This document shows positions 8,744-17,560 of a stretch of DNA of 64,000 nt, piece after piece. The translations under genes were made by a program, and so were the position numbers. The DNA is from Carnobacterium jeotgali MS3. GTDB lineage: Bacteria > Bacillota > Bacilli > Lactobacillales > Carnobacteriaceae. Position 1 is the stretch's first letter. The number at the start of each line of letters is the position of its first letter. The notes under the pieces were generated by a model. That model made no database searches and was not told where the DNA came from. It was given only the letters and a program-made list of their open reading frames with translations. The stretch spans positions 310,001 through 374,000 of the forward strand of contig NZ_JQNF01000005.1 of the NCBI RefSeq assembly GCF_000745125.1, read 5' to 3'.

Positions 8744-9892
8744 ATGGAAAGAATGTATTTTGATCATGCCGCAACTAGTCCTATACACCCAGAAGTTATT
8801 GAAGTTGTTTATGAAGCAATGAAAAATCACTATGGAAATGCATCTAGTATCCATAATTTTGGAAGAGATAGTCGCCGTATTGTGGATAATGCTCGAATGG
8901 TTTTTGCTAAAAGCATTGGCGCTAAACCAAGTGAAATCATTATTACTAGTGGTGGGACAGAATCTGACAACACTGCAATTATTGAAACAGCTTTAAAAAG
9001 AGAACAAGAAGGAAAACATATCATCACCTCTGCTGTGGAACACCACGCTGTTTTGAAGCCGATGGAATACCTTGAAAAGCTGGGTTTTGAAGTAACGTAT
9101 TTGCCAGTGGACAAAAAAGGTCAAGTTGACCCAAAATTAGTTGAAGAAGCTTTAAGACCAGATACGATTTTAGTTTCTATTATGTATGCGAATAACGAAG
9201 TTGGTACAGTAATGGACATCGCAAAAATAGGTGCTATTATTGCTGAAAATGAATCAACAGCGTACTTTCATACAGATGCTGTTCAAGCTTATGGAACAGA
9301 AGATATTGATGTTAAAAGAGACCACATCGATTTATTATCGGTTTCAGGCCATAAAATCAATGGACCTAAAGGAATAGGCTTCCTCTATGTGAATGAAACA
9401 ATTCATTTACCTAGTTTTATGCTTGGTGGAGAACAAGAAAAAAAACGCCGAGCAGGAACAGAAAATATACCAGCAATCGCTGGATTACAAAAAGCAGTAG
9501 AGATTATTCAGCCTCAAAGAGAAGACCGTCGATTAAAATACCATGAATTACGGAAGCAACTTATTGAACAACTGAATCAAGCGAATGTAGTATTTGAAGT
9601 GAATGGAAATCCCGATAGCCAGCTGGAACATATCGTGAGTTTATGGTTCGAAAACGTATCAGCTGAACAACTACTAATGAGTCTAGATTTAAGTGGAATA
9701 GCTGTTTCATCCGGTTCAGCATGTACTGCTGGAAATATTGATCCAAGTCATGTTTTAATTGCAATGTATGGTGAAAAGAGCCCTATCATAGCTGAAACGA
9801 TTCGGATAAGTTTTGGACTTGGAACAACTTCAGAGCAAATCAATTATTTAGCAGAACAGTTGATAAAAGTGAGTTCACGATTGAAAAAATAA
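8744..9892 (+). CDS. iscS: Cysteine desulfurase (NifS/IscS family)
   Basis: A PLP enzyme that removes sulfur from cysteine as a protein persulfide. The protein of 382 residues starts MERMYFDHAATSP. PLP-binding Lys204 lies in SVSGHKINGPKG, HTDAVQ and the GGEQE-KKRRAGTEN block are intact, and the catalytic Cys327 is in SSGSACTAG on the mobile loop. The start at 8744 is chosen for its AGGGAGGA site; an in-frame ATG at 8690 lacks one. With DUF1831 and mnmA downstream, its likely main task is sulfur delivery for tRNA 2-thiouridine. A terminator separates it from the next gene. Confidence 0.95.
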   Translation: MERMYFDHAATSPIHPEVIEVVYEAMKNHYGNASSIHNFGRDSRRIVDNARMVFAKSIGAKPSEIIITSGGTESDNTAIIETALKREQEGKHIITSAVEHHAVLKPMEYLEKLGFEVTYLPVDKKGQVDPKLVEEALRPDTILVSIMYANNEVGTVMDIAKIGAIIAENESTAYFHTDAVQAYGTEDIDVKRDHIDLLSVSGHKINGPKGIGFLYVNETIHLPSFMLGGEQEKKRRAGTENIPAIAGLQKAVEIIQPQREDRRLKYHELRKQLIEQLNQANVVFEVNGNPDSQLEHIVSLWFENVSAEQLLMSLDLSGIAVSSGSACTAGNIDPSHVLIAMYGEKSPIIAETIRISFGLGTTSEQINYLAEQLIKVSSRLKK

Positions 9893-9915
9893 ACGGTTAT
9901 GAATTGGATAAATGA

Positions 9916-9954
9916 GTAGAGAATCTGAGATGTTTCAGATTCTCTACTTTTTTT
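9916..9954 (+). terminator. Terminator after iscS
   Basis: A 13-pair stem (GTAGAGAATCTGA with TCAGATTCTCTAC) is followed by seven T residues. Confidence 0.92.
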
Positions 9955-10035
9955 GTGGAAAAAGAGCTAAACGCTATGGTATAGTAATAATGAAAAGGGT
10001 TACGAATAAGGATAAAGAAAAAGCGAGGGAATAAG

Positions 10036-10377
10036 ATGGCATTTGAAAAGAAAGCAGCTTTACTAGGAGCCAATGAGCAATTTCAGGTAAATCCTGATGT
10101 GAAAAAATATACCTTGAGAGATAATGGTTTTGAAGAAACCAAAAAGGGGAATTTCCAATTGATTCGCACAATGGATGCTAACTTGACAAGCAATCAAGGT
10201 GTGAAATTGAAAATCGTTGTTTCAGACGATTTAACACAATTAAAACTTTCAGTAACGACAGGAAATGGATTGCGGACGGTAAATATCTACAATGGGGATG
10301 CTTATAAAGAAACGCGCGAAAAAGTAGCCTTTACCTTAGCAGATCTTGTTGAACGTGGTGTGCTAGTAAAAGGATAA
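10036..10377 (+). CDS. DUF1831 family protein
   Basis: A 113-residue soluble protein beginning MAFEKKAALLGANEQFQVNPDVKKYTL in a pattern I recognise from DUF1831 proteins, which in Lactobacillales are commonly encoded between a cysteine desulfurase and mnmA, as here. No catalytic motif is evident. A link to sulfur transfer or cysteine metabolism is inferred from the conserved neighbourhood only. GCGAGGGA precedes the ATG. A hairpin terminator at 10410 follows. Confidence 0.85.
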   Translation: MAFEKKAALLGANEQFQVNPDVKKYTLRDNGFEETKKGNFQLIRTMDANLTSNQGVKLKIVVSDDLTQLKLSVTTGNGLRTVNIYNGDAYKETREKVAFTLADLVERGVLVKG

Positions 10378-10409
10378 GAAATAAAAGAATCGAATATATC
10401 AAATAAACA

Positions 10410-10449
10410 GGAGAGGTGTCTCAGTATTTTTTGAGCATGTCTCCTATTT
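10410..10449 (+). terminator. Probable terminator after the DUF1831 gene
   Basis: GGAGAGGTGTCTCA can pair, with mismatches, to TGAGCATGTCTCC; only a short T-rich tail follows, so efficiency is uncertain. Confidence 0.5.
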
Positions 10450-10461
10450 GGTTTGAGCAGC

Positions 10462-10489
10462 TTGATTTCTGACTAAAAGTTAGTATAAT
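10462..10489 (+). promoter_or_regulatory. Candidate promoter of mnmA
   Basis: TTGATT and a perfect TATAAT are spaced by 16 bases, about 70 bases before mnmA. Confidence 0.6.
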
Positions 10490-10546
10490 GATAAGGACTG
10501 GAAAAATACGACCTTCAAATCGTAAAGATTTTCAGAATCTATTTGA

Positions 10547-11686
<1,140 letters not shown>

Positions 11687-11702
11687 AATTTAATAGACTG
11701 CA

Positions 11703-11736
11703 AAAAGCTAGGAGCACAACACTCCTAGCTTTTTAG
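11703..11736 (+). terminator. Terminator after mnmA
   Basis: AAAAGCTAGGAG pairs perfectly with CTCCTAGCTTTT across a 7-base loop, ending in T residues. Confidence 0.9.
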
Positions 11737-11867
11737 TGTACATAGCACATTAAATTGGTTTAGATGAAAAAAATTAGTGTTAATTTAAATAGAAAACAAT
11801 GTCATCAGTAGAATCCAATAGGAATTTGGTGTAAAATAGTTAAAGTTGCAAGAAGGAGGAGATAAGT

Positions 11868-12548
11868 ATGAATCGAAACCATGAAGCTTTTCAGCTATGG
11901 GAAAAAGGTGAGTTTAACGAAGCCATTCAATTACTTATAGAAGAAATAAATGATAATCCTGCCAATAGCGGTAGTTATTATAATTTAGCGACTATGTTTA
12001 TTCTGGGGAAAAAATATGAAGATGCTAAAGCAATATTAGAAACAGCAATTGAAAAATATCCTGAAAATTCAATTTTTGTTTATGCCTTTGGAAATTTATA
12101 TTACGAGATTGAAGATTACTCGACCTCTTTAACGTATTTTAATCAAGTTATTCAATTTACTGAAACACCATTAAAAAAAGATGCTATGGTAATGATTGGG
12201 CAGAATTTTTTAGCCTTAAATCAATCTAAAAAAGCCTTAGCTTATTTCTTAAGTGCTTATGAAGAAGACCCTTTGGATTTAACGGTAATCTTAATTATAG
12301 GAAATACTCTAATGGAGACGGGTTCATTTAATGAAGCAAAACATTATTTTGAATTAAGTATCGAACAAGCACCGAAAAATGATGAAGCTTGGTTTAAACG
12401 TGGTGTAGTTGGGATGGCATTAAAAGAAGAAGACCATTCTGTTAAGCACTATTTCGATAAAGCAAAAGAATTAAATCCTATAACATACGGTAAACGACTA
12501 GAACAGTTACAATCCATAGAGGCTGTAATGAAAACTCAAAAAGAGTGA
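11868..12548 (+). CDS. TPR-repeat protein
   Basis: A 226-residue cytoplasmic protein of tandem tetratricopeptide repeats from start to end; clear units include NSGSYYNLATMFILGKKYEDA, NSIFVYAFGNLYYEIEDYS and DEAWFKRGVVGMALKEED, each with the small-residue and aromatic spacing of TPR helices. It corresponds in position to B. subtilis YrrB, between mnmA and recD2. The partner is unknown. AAGGAGGAG lies before the ATG. It is followed at 47 bases by recD2, with which it is probably co-transcribed. Confidence 0.85.
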   Translation: MNRNHEAFQLWEKGEFNEAIQLLIEEINDNPANSGSYYNLATMFILGKKYEDAKAILETAIEKYPENSIFVYAFGNLYYEIEDYSTSLTYFNQVIQFTETPLKKDAMVMIGQNFLALNQSKKALAYFLSAYEEDPLDLTVILIIGNTLMETGSFNEAKHYFELSIEQAPKNDEAWFKRGVVGMALKEEDHSVKHYFDKAKELNPITYGKRLEQLQSIEAVMKTQKE

Positions 12549-12595
12549 GTGGTTTGATTAGTTGAGATAGAAAGGGTGGTGGTAGGAAAGTGGTT

Positions 12596-15100
12596 ATGCA
12601 AGACAATTTAGATTTATTTGCAGGAGATCCACCCTATTTTGTAGGGCAAGTTGCTGCAATTTTCTATCAAAACCCGACAAATTTTTATAAAGTTATTTTA
12701 GCACGAGTAGTCGATACGAATAGTTCCTTTGCCGAAAAAGAAATTGTGATAACGGGAAACTTTGGACAAATTCAAGAAGATGAGACCTATCGTTTTTTTG
12801 GTCAATTGACTGATCACCCAAAATTTGGCATGCAATTCAACGCAGAACGTTACAGCCAAGAAAAACCAACTTCAGCAGAAGGTGTAATTGCTTATCTTTC
12901 AAGTGATAAATTTCCTGGAATAGGAAAAAAAACAGCTGAAACAATTGTTGAACTTTTAGGGGATGATGCAATTGATCAAATCAGTGCTGACGAAACAGTT
13001 TTAGCTAAGATTCCTGGATTAAATGACAAGAAAAAAGAAGTTATTGTTAATATGATCCGTTCAAGTAATGGGATGGAAAAAATCATTATTGGATTAAATG
13101 ATTTTGGTTTTGGAAGTCGATTAGCCTATACGATTTATCAAACGTATCAAGCAGAAACCTTGGAGGTCATTCAAGAAAATCCGTATCAGTTGATAGAAGA
13201 TATTGATAACATTGGGTTTAAAAAAGCAGATGCGATTGCAGAGAATCTTGGATTTGCTGCTGATTCTCCTGGACGTATTCAAGCGGCTATTTTATTTTCG
13301 CTCAATGAATTGTGCCTCAGTGAAGGAAATACGTATACATTAGCAGAGCCGTTACTAAACGAAACGATAAGAGTGTTAGAAGAAAGTCGTTCATTCATTA
13401 TTGAGCCTGATCTAGTTGCGAAAGAATTATTGAATTTGATTGAAGAAAATAAATTAATTGAAGATGCTCATAAGTTGTATATCAACTCTTTATATGCAGC
13501 CGAATGGGGAATTGCAACATCAGTAAAACGCTTGATGGAAAATAGTAAAAAAATTAATTATCCTGCACATAATGTTAAAAAAGAAATTCGTAAAATGGAA
13601 AAAAGATTGGGTATCCAGTATGGCAATTCACAAATTGAAGCCATTGAACAAGCTGTTACTTCATCATTATTTATTTTAACTGGTGGACCAGGAACAGGTA
13701 AAACGACTGTATTAAACGGTATTGTCAATTTATTTGCAGAACTTAACGGTTTATCGTTAGAACTAGATGACTATACGGATAAAATTTTTCCTATTCTTTT
13801 AGCGGCACCAACCGGGCGAGCTGCTAAACGGATGAATGAATCTACTGGATTACCAAGTAGTACAATTCATCGCCTTTTAGGATTAAATGGTCAAGAAAAA
13901 CCAACTGCTGAGCTTTCTGATAGAGAATTAGAAGGCGGATTATTGATTGTAGACGAAATGTCGATGGTAGATACGTGGTTAGCAAATCAATTGCTAAGAG
14001 CTGTCCCACAAAATATGCAAGTTATCTTTGTAGGGGATAAGGATCAATTGCCTTCTGTTGGTCCTGGTCAGGTCTTGCATGATTTAATCAGAGCCAAACA
14101 AATTCCTAGTAGAGAATTGACCGAAATTTACCGACAAGATGACGGTTCTTCAATTATTTCCTTGGCTCATGCAATAAAAGAAGGACAATTACCGGCCGAT
14201 TTTACTAAAAACAAAAAAGATCGTTCATTTTTTCAATGCAATACGTATCAAATTGAACCGGTTATTCGCCAAGTTGTAGAAAAAGCTAAAGAAAAAGGTT
14301 TTACTGCTCAAGATATTCAAGTGTTAGCACCTATGTACAGAGGACCAGCCGGGATAGATGCGTTAAACAAAATGATGCAAGAAATTTTCAATCCGAACCC
14401 TTCTGGCAGAAGAAAAGAAGTTAAATTCAATGAAAAAAGTTACCGAATTGGGGATAAAGTTCTTCAATTAGTAAATTATCCAGAAATGAACGTATTTAAT
14501 GGAGATATGGGAGAAATTGTTGGAATCAATTTGGCTAAGGAAACAGAAGATAAAGTCGATGAAATCGTTATTCAATTTGATGCCAATGAAGTCGTCTATA
14601 AGCGAAATGAATGGATAAAAATCACTTTAGCTTATTGTTGTTCAATCCATAAATCCCAAGGATCAGAATTCAAAATGGTTATTCTGCCAATGGTTCAAAA
14701 TTATCATCGTATGTTAAGACGCGATTTACTTTACACTGCTATAACGAGAAGCAGTGAGTTGCTTATTTTATGTGGTGAACCGACTGCATTTGAAGATTGT
14801 GTAGCTAAATCTTCAGCAACTAGATTAACAACATTAGCCGAGCGTCTATTGGAAGAGAAAAAACAACAAGTAGAACTAGTTGTAAATGTAAAATCAGTTT
14901 CAGATAAAGAAAAAACAGTAACTAAAGCAACTGAACCAGAAGTAGCTGCTAATACTTCTGAGCAGTTATCATTAGCGAGTGATAAAACTGAAGTTATAGA
15001 CGATAAACAGCCAAAAAATTATCGTCTGACGATAGACATGATTCAATCCAATGCGGTTGATCCAATGATTGGAATGGATGGTATTGTGCCTGGTCTATAA
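12596..15100 (+). CDS. recD2: ATP-dependent 5'-3' DNA helicase RecD2
   Basis: An SF1B helicase of the RecD-like type that works without RecBC, involved in fork maintenance and mismatch or recombination repair. The 834-residue protein has an N-terminal OB-like and helix-hairpin-helix part (FPGIGKKTAETIVELLG, then IGFKKADAIA), Walker A LTGGPGTGKTT near 361-371, Walker B LLIVDEMSMVD, FVGDKDQLPSVGPGQVLHD, and motif VI YTAITRSSELLILCG. A low-complexity acidic tail follows the helicase core. GTG at 12590 and ATG at 12596 are both in frame; the ATG has AGGAA eight bases upstream and is preferred. Confidence 0.95.
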   Translation: MQDNLDLFAGDPPYFVGQVAAIFYQNPTNFYKVILARVVDTNSSFAEKEIVITGNFGQIQEDETYRFFGQLTDHPKFGMQFNAERYSQEKPTSAEGVIAYLSSDKFPGIGKKTAETIVELLGDDAIDQISADETVLAKIPGLNDKKKEVIVNMIRSSNGMEKIIIGLNDFGFGSRLAYTIYQTYQAETLEVIQENPYQLIEDIDNIGFKKADAIAENLGFAADSPGRIQAAILFSLNELCLSEGNTYTLAEPLLNETIRVLEESRSFIIEPDLVAKELLNLIEENKLIEDAHKLYINSLYAAEWGIATSVKRLMENSKKINYPAHNVKKEIRKMEKRLGIQYGNSQIEAIEQAVTSSLFILTGGPGTGKTTVLNGIVNLFAELNGLSLELDDYTDKIFPILLAAPTGRAAKRMNESTGLPSSTIHRLLGLNGQEKPTAELSDRELEGGLLIVDEMSMVDTWLANQLLRAVPQNMQVIFVGDKDQLPSVGPGQVLHDLIRAKQIPSRELTEIYRQDDGSSIISLAHAIKEGQLPADFTKNKKDRSFFQCNTYQIEPVIRQVVEKAKEKGFTAQDIQVLAPMYRGPAGIDALNKMMQEIFNPNPSGRRKEVKFNEKSYRIGDKVLQLVNYPEMNVFNGDMGEIVGINLAKETEDKVDEIVIQFDANEVVYKRNEWIKITLAYCCSIHKSQGSEFKMVILPMVQNYHRMLRRDLLYTAITRSSELLILCGEPTAFEDCVAKSSATRLTTLAERLLEEKKQQVELVVNVKSVSDKEKTVTKATEPEVAANTSEQLSLASDKTEVIDDKQPKNYRLTIDMIQSNAVDPMIGMDGIVPGL

Positions 15101-15103
15101 AAT

Positions 15104-15145
15104 AAAAAAGAGTTTCAGAAGAGCAATCTTCTGAAACTCTTTTTT
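15104..15145 (+). terminator. Terminator after recD2
   Basis: A 19-base arm ending in TTTCAGAAGA pairs perfectly with its complement across GCAA and runs into T residues; the A-run in front makes it potentially bidirectional. Confidence 0.93.
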
Positions 15146-15150
15146 ATTTA

Positions 15151-15209
15151 GGCTCTTTATCAAATAGTATGGGTGCCTCAAACACTGCTTAATCGCTAAA
15201 GCGATTCTT
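15151..15209 (+). repeat. Degenerate remnant of the fold-back mobile repeat
   Basis: It starts GGCTCTTTATCAAATAGTAT, matching the left end of the 251-bp repeat, then jumps to the internal block GCCTCAAACACTGCTTAATC followed by GCTAAAGCG and ends with a trace of the ACTTTAC segment. The right end is gone, so no target duplication can be shown. It lies immediately after the recD2 terminator T-tract and runs up to the lipid-kinase stop codon. Confidence 0.75.
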
Positions 15210-15215
15210 TACTAG

Positions 15216-16166
15216 CTATAACCAAAAATATCGTGAGCTAGTTTTGAGTTGAAAATCAATCGGCTGAACAATTAGTTCTTCACCATCGGCATTTGAATCA
15301 ATTGTTGATGGCGTTTTAAGTGAGATAGCCTCCGCTTGATAATAGTACACATCTTTATAATATAAATGTTTCCCTCCAAAAAGCATTAACGCGAAAAGAT
15401 AGAGAAGATTCATAAAAGACCGCTTAGGCAAAATAATCAAATCTAGTTTTCCGTCTGTTTGAGAAGCTTTTGGAGAGACAGGAATGCCTCCACCAAAATA
15501 AGGATGATTGTTTACAATAACTAAAAAAGCATCCTCGAAGGTTTTTACTTTTCCATCCGTGGTAATGGTTAAGGGGAAGACAGCTTGCTCAAAGAAAACT
15601 TGAACTAAGCTGGCAAAATAAACCAGAGAACTAAAACCTAATTTGTTTAAAAAAGTTTTAGATGGAGAATGATTGGCTTTTTTTACAACGGCAGCATCAA
15701 ACCCAATGCCAACATTATTTACGGCAAATCCTTTAAGTTGTTGATTATGATCATAGTATTGAATGATATCTAACTTTTTCGCATGTTGAGTTGTTAAAAT
15801 TTGGTCTAAAGCTTTCGCAGGATTTTTAGAGATACCTGTTCCACGAGCGAAGTCATTGCCTGATCCAGCAGGAATATACCCAATTGGGATGTGAGCAAAT
15901 TCTTCCCCTAAGCCTGTAAGAACTTCATGCAAGGTTCCATCTCCGCCAATGACAATAATCAATTGAGTTTCAGTTGGTTGTTGGCTGATCTCTTGCACTA
16001 AAGTTTTAGTGATTTCGACAGTATGACCAGGATAAGTCGACTTATGTAACTGAAATCGAATGTGCTTACTTGTCAGTATTTTACAAATTTTTTTACTGAC
16101 GTTTTTTCCTTTACCAGAACCAGATAATTCATTTATGATGAGGTGATAATTTTCGTGTGCAGACAT
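15216..16166 (-). CDS. Diacylglycerol kinase family lipid kinase (DgkB/YegS-like)
   Basis: A 316-residue soluble lipid kinase. The catalytic glycine-rich loop IVIGGDGTLHEVL is at about residues 72-84, followed by IPIGYIPAGSGNDFARG, and the C-terminal half has the beta-sandwich motifs VNNVGIGFDAAVV and NADGEELIVQPIDFQL. DgkB in Gram-positives recycles diacylglycerol from lipoteichoic acid synthesis to phosphatidic acid; the exact lipid cannot be read from sequence. AAAGGAG precedes the ATG. The gene is convergent with recD2 and divergent from the YitT-type gene. Confidence 0.88.
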   Translation of the reverse strand: MSAHENYHLIINELSGSGKGKNVSKKICKILTSKHIRFQLHKSTYPGHTVEITKTLVQEISQQPTETQLIIVIGGDGTLHEVLTGLGEEFAHIPIGYIPAGSGNDFARGTGISKNPAKALDQILTTQHAKKLDIIQYYDHNQQLKGFAVNNVGIGFDAAVVKKANHSPSKTFLNKLGFSSLVYFASLVQVFFEQAVFPLTITTDGKVKTFEDAFLVIVNNHPYFGGGIPVSPKASQTDGKLDLIILPKRSFMNLLYLFALMLFGGKHLYYKDVYYYQAEAISLKTPSTIDSNADGEELIVQPIDFQLKTSSRYFWL

Positions 16167-16340
16167 GAAGACTCCTTTGTCTTAAATATTTATTATTGCG
16201 TCAACTTTCATTATAAAGCAAACGAAAATGAAATTTGCGAAAAAATCATGAGAAAATAATAAAAGTCTGCCGTAAATAAGATTGAAGTGTTAGAATGAAC
16301 AAGGATTTTGTTTCATTGTTAAGAAAGGATGACTATATTC

Positions 16341-17216
16341 ATGAAGAAAACATTATTATCAAATAAATATACATTAGGAGCACTTGATATTCTCTATATT
16401 GTAGTTGGCTCGTTTATTGCAGCTGTTTCATTTAATGCGCTATTATTGCCTAACTTAATTGTCTCAGGAGGAGTTAGCGGAGTCAGTACAATTACAAGCA
16501 GTGTATTCAACTGGGATCCTTCCATTGTGCAATTAGCTTTTAATATCCCTTTGCTTTTAATTTGTTTTGTATTCTTAGGGAAAGAAGCAGGGTATAAAAC
16601 GATTCTTGGGAGTTTAATTTTACCCGCATTTATTGGCATGCTTGATTTTATAAAACCATGGACAGATACTCCATTGTTAGCTGCTTTGTTTGGCGGCATC
16701 ATTACGGGTATTGGTTTAGGTATCGTTTTTAGAGCAAAAGCTTCAACTGGAGGCACTAGTATTATAGCTCAAGTTATACATGAGTATTTAAAGTTACCTT
16801 TAGGTATGAGTGTAGCTTTAATTGATGGTTTAGTCATAATCTGTGCTTTACTTGTATTTGATGGAGAAGTTGTGATGTATTCGATCATTTCATTATTTGT
16901 CATTAGTCGCACGATTGATGTTGTTCAAGTTGGATTCAATCATTCTAAGACAGTTATGATCATATCTGAGTACCCAGCTGAAGTGAAACAAGCCATTTTT
17001 AGTGTAGTTAATCGTGGAGTGACCAATTTAGGTATTAAGGGTGGATATGGGAACTCAGATAAGGAAATGTTAATGTGTGTCGTTGCAGAACAAGAATTTA
17101 CACTTTTAAAAGATACAATCTTAGATGTGGATGAAAATGCCTTTGTAGTTGTGATGAGCGCCAGTGAAGTATGGGGACGCGGATTTACGCTCGCTAAAGA
17201 AAAGACTATTATTTAA
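16341..17216 (+). CDS. YitT family membrane protein (DUF161 plus DUF2179)
   Basis: A 291-residue protein with five to six N-terminal membrane helices (first about residues 12-35, GALDILYIVVGSFIAAVSFN; others to about 195) containing the repeated SGGVSGVSTI and RAKASTGGTSIIAQ motifs, then a soluble C-terminal DUF2179 domain (HSKTVMIISEYPAEV through VVVMSASEVWGRGFTL). The molecular function of YitT proteins is not established. An in-frame ATG at 16329 abuts the AAGAAAGG site, so the ATG at 16341 is preferred. It is monocistronic. Confidence 0.88.
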   Translation: MKKTLLSNKYTLGALDILYIVVGSFIAAVSFNALLLPNLIVSGGVSGVSTITSSVFNWDPSIVQLAFNIPLLLICFVFLGKEAGYKTILGSLILPAFIGMLDFIKPWTDTPLLAALFGGIITGIGLGIVFRAKASTGGTSIIAQVIHEYLKLPLGMSVALIDGLVIICALLVFDGEVVMYSIISLFVISRTIDVVQVGFNHSKTVMIISEYPAEVKQAIFSVVNRGVTNLGIKGGYGNSDKEMLMCVVAEQEFTLLKDTILDVDENAFVVVMSASEVWGRGFTLAKEKTII

Positions 17217-17247
17217 AGGTTCTTAGCAAATAAAGTACTTTTATTCA

Positions 17248-17276
17248 TTGACAATTGTGATAGATTCTCCTATACT
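17248..17276 (+). promoter_or_regulatory. Sigma-A promoter of the alaS T-box leader
   Basis: A perfect TTGACA and TATACT are separated by 17 bases, with a predicted start near 17283. Confidence 0.85.
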
Positions 17277-17282
17277 TTAAAC

Positions 17283-17540
17283 GTACTAAGGATAAATTAG
17301 TTTAATCACTTGTTTAAAGAAAAGTTTTCCTAGGCTGAAAGAAAACTAACAATATTAAATAGATGCTCCCTTAATAAAATAGTAGAAATACTATCGTTTC
17401 TCACGTTATCGAGACTTAAGAGGTAATGAACTGTCGAATGACATCATTGCAAACAAGGTGGTACCGCGAATTTTTCGTCCTTGTCTGGCAATGCTGTTGT
17501 TGGACTTTTTTTGTGCTTTTTTTTACAACAACCAGATTTA
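17283..17540 (+). promoter_or_regulatory. T-box riboswitch, tRNA-Ala responsive, upstream of alaS
   Basis: The T-box core AAGGTGGTACCGCG is at 17455-17468. Its variable base is U, complementary to the A73 discriminator of tRNA-Ala. The base of stem I is formed by AAGG at 17288-17291 and CCTT near 17369-17372, and a GCT alanine codon at 17365-17367 sits just above it on the 3' side, the normal specifier position. CATTGC-AACAAGG can pair with CCTTGT-GCAATG to form the competing terminator, followed by T-runs at 17506-17524. Uncharged tRNA-Ala should therefore allow read-through into alaS. Confidence 0.93.
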
Positions 17541-17560
17541 AAATTGAAAGGAAGAATAAA

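Noticed and set aside
17426-17560. N-terminal extension of AlaS by 45 residues
   Set aside because: The extension is the T-box leader read as protein; the ATG at 17561 has a ribosome site and matches AlaS.
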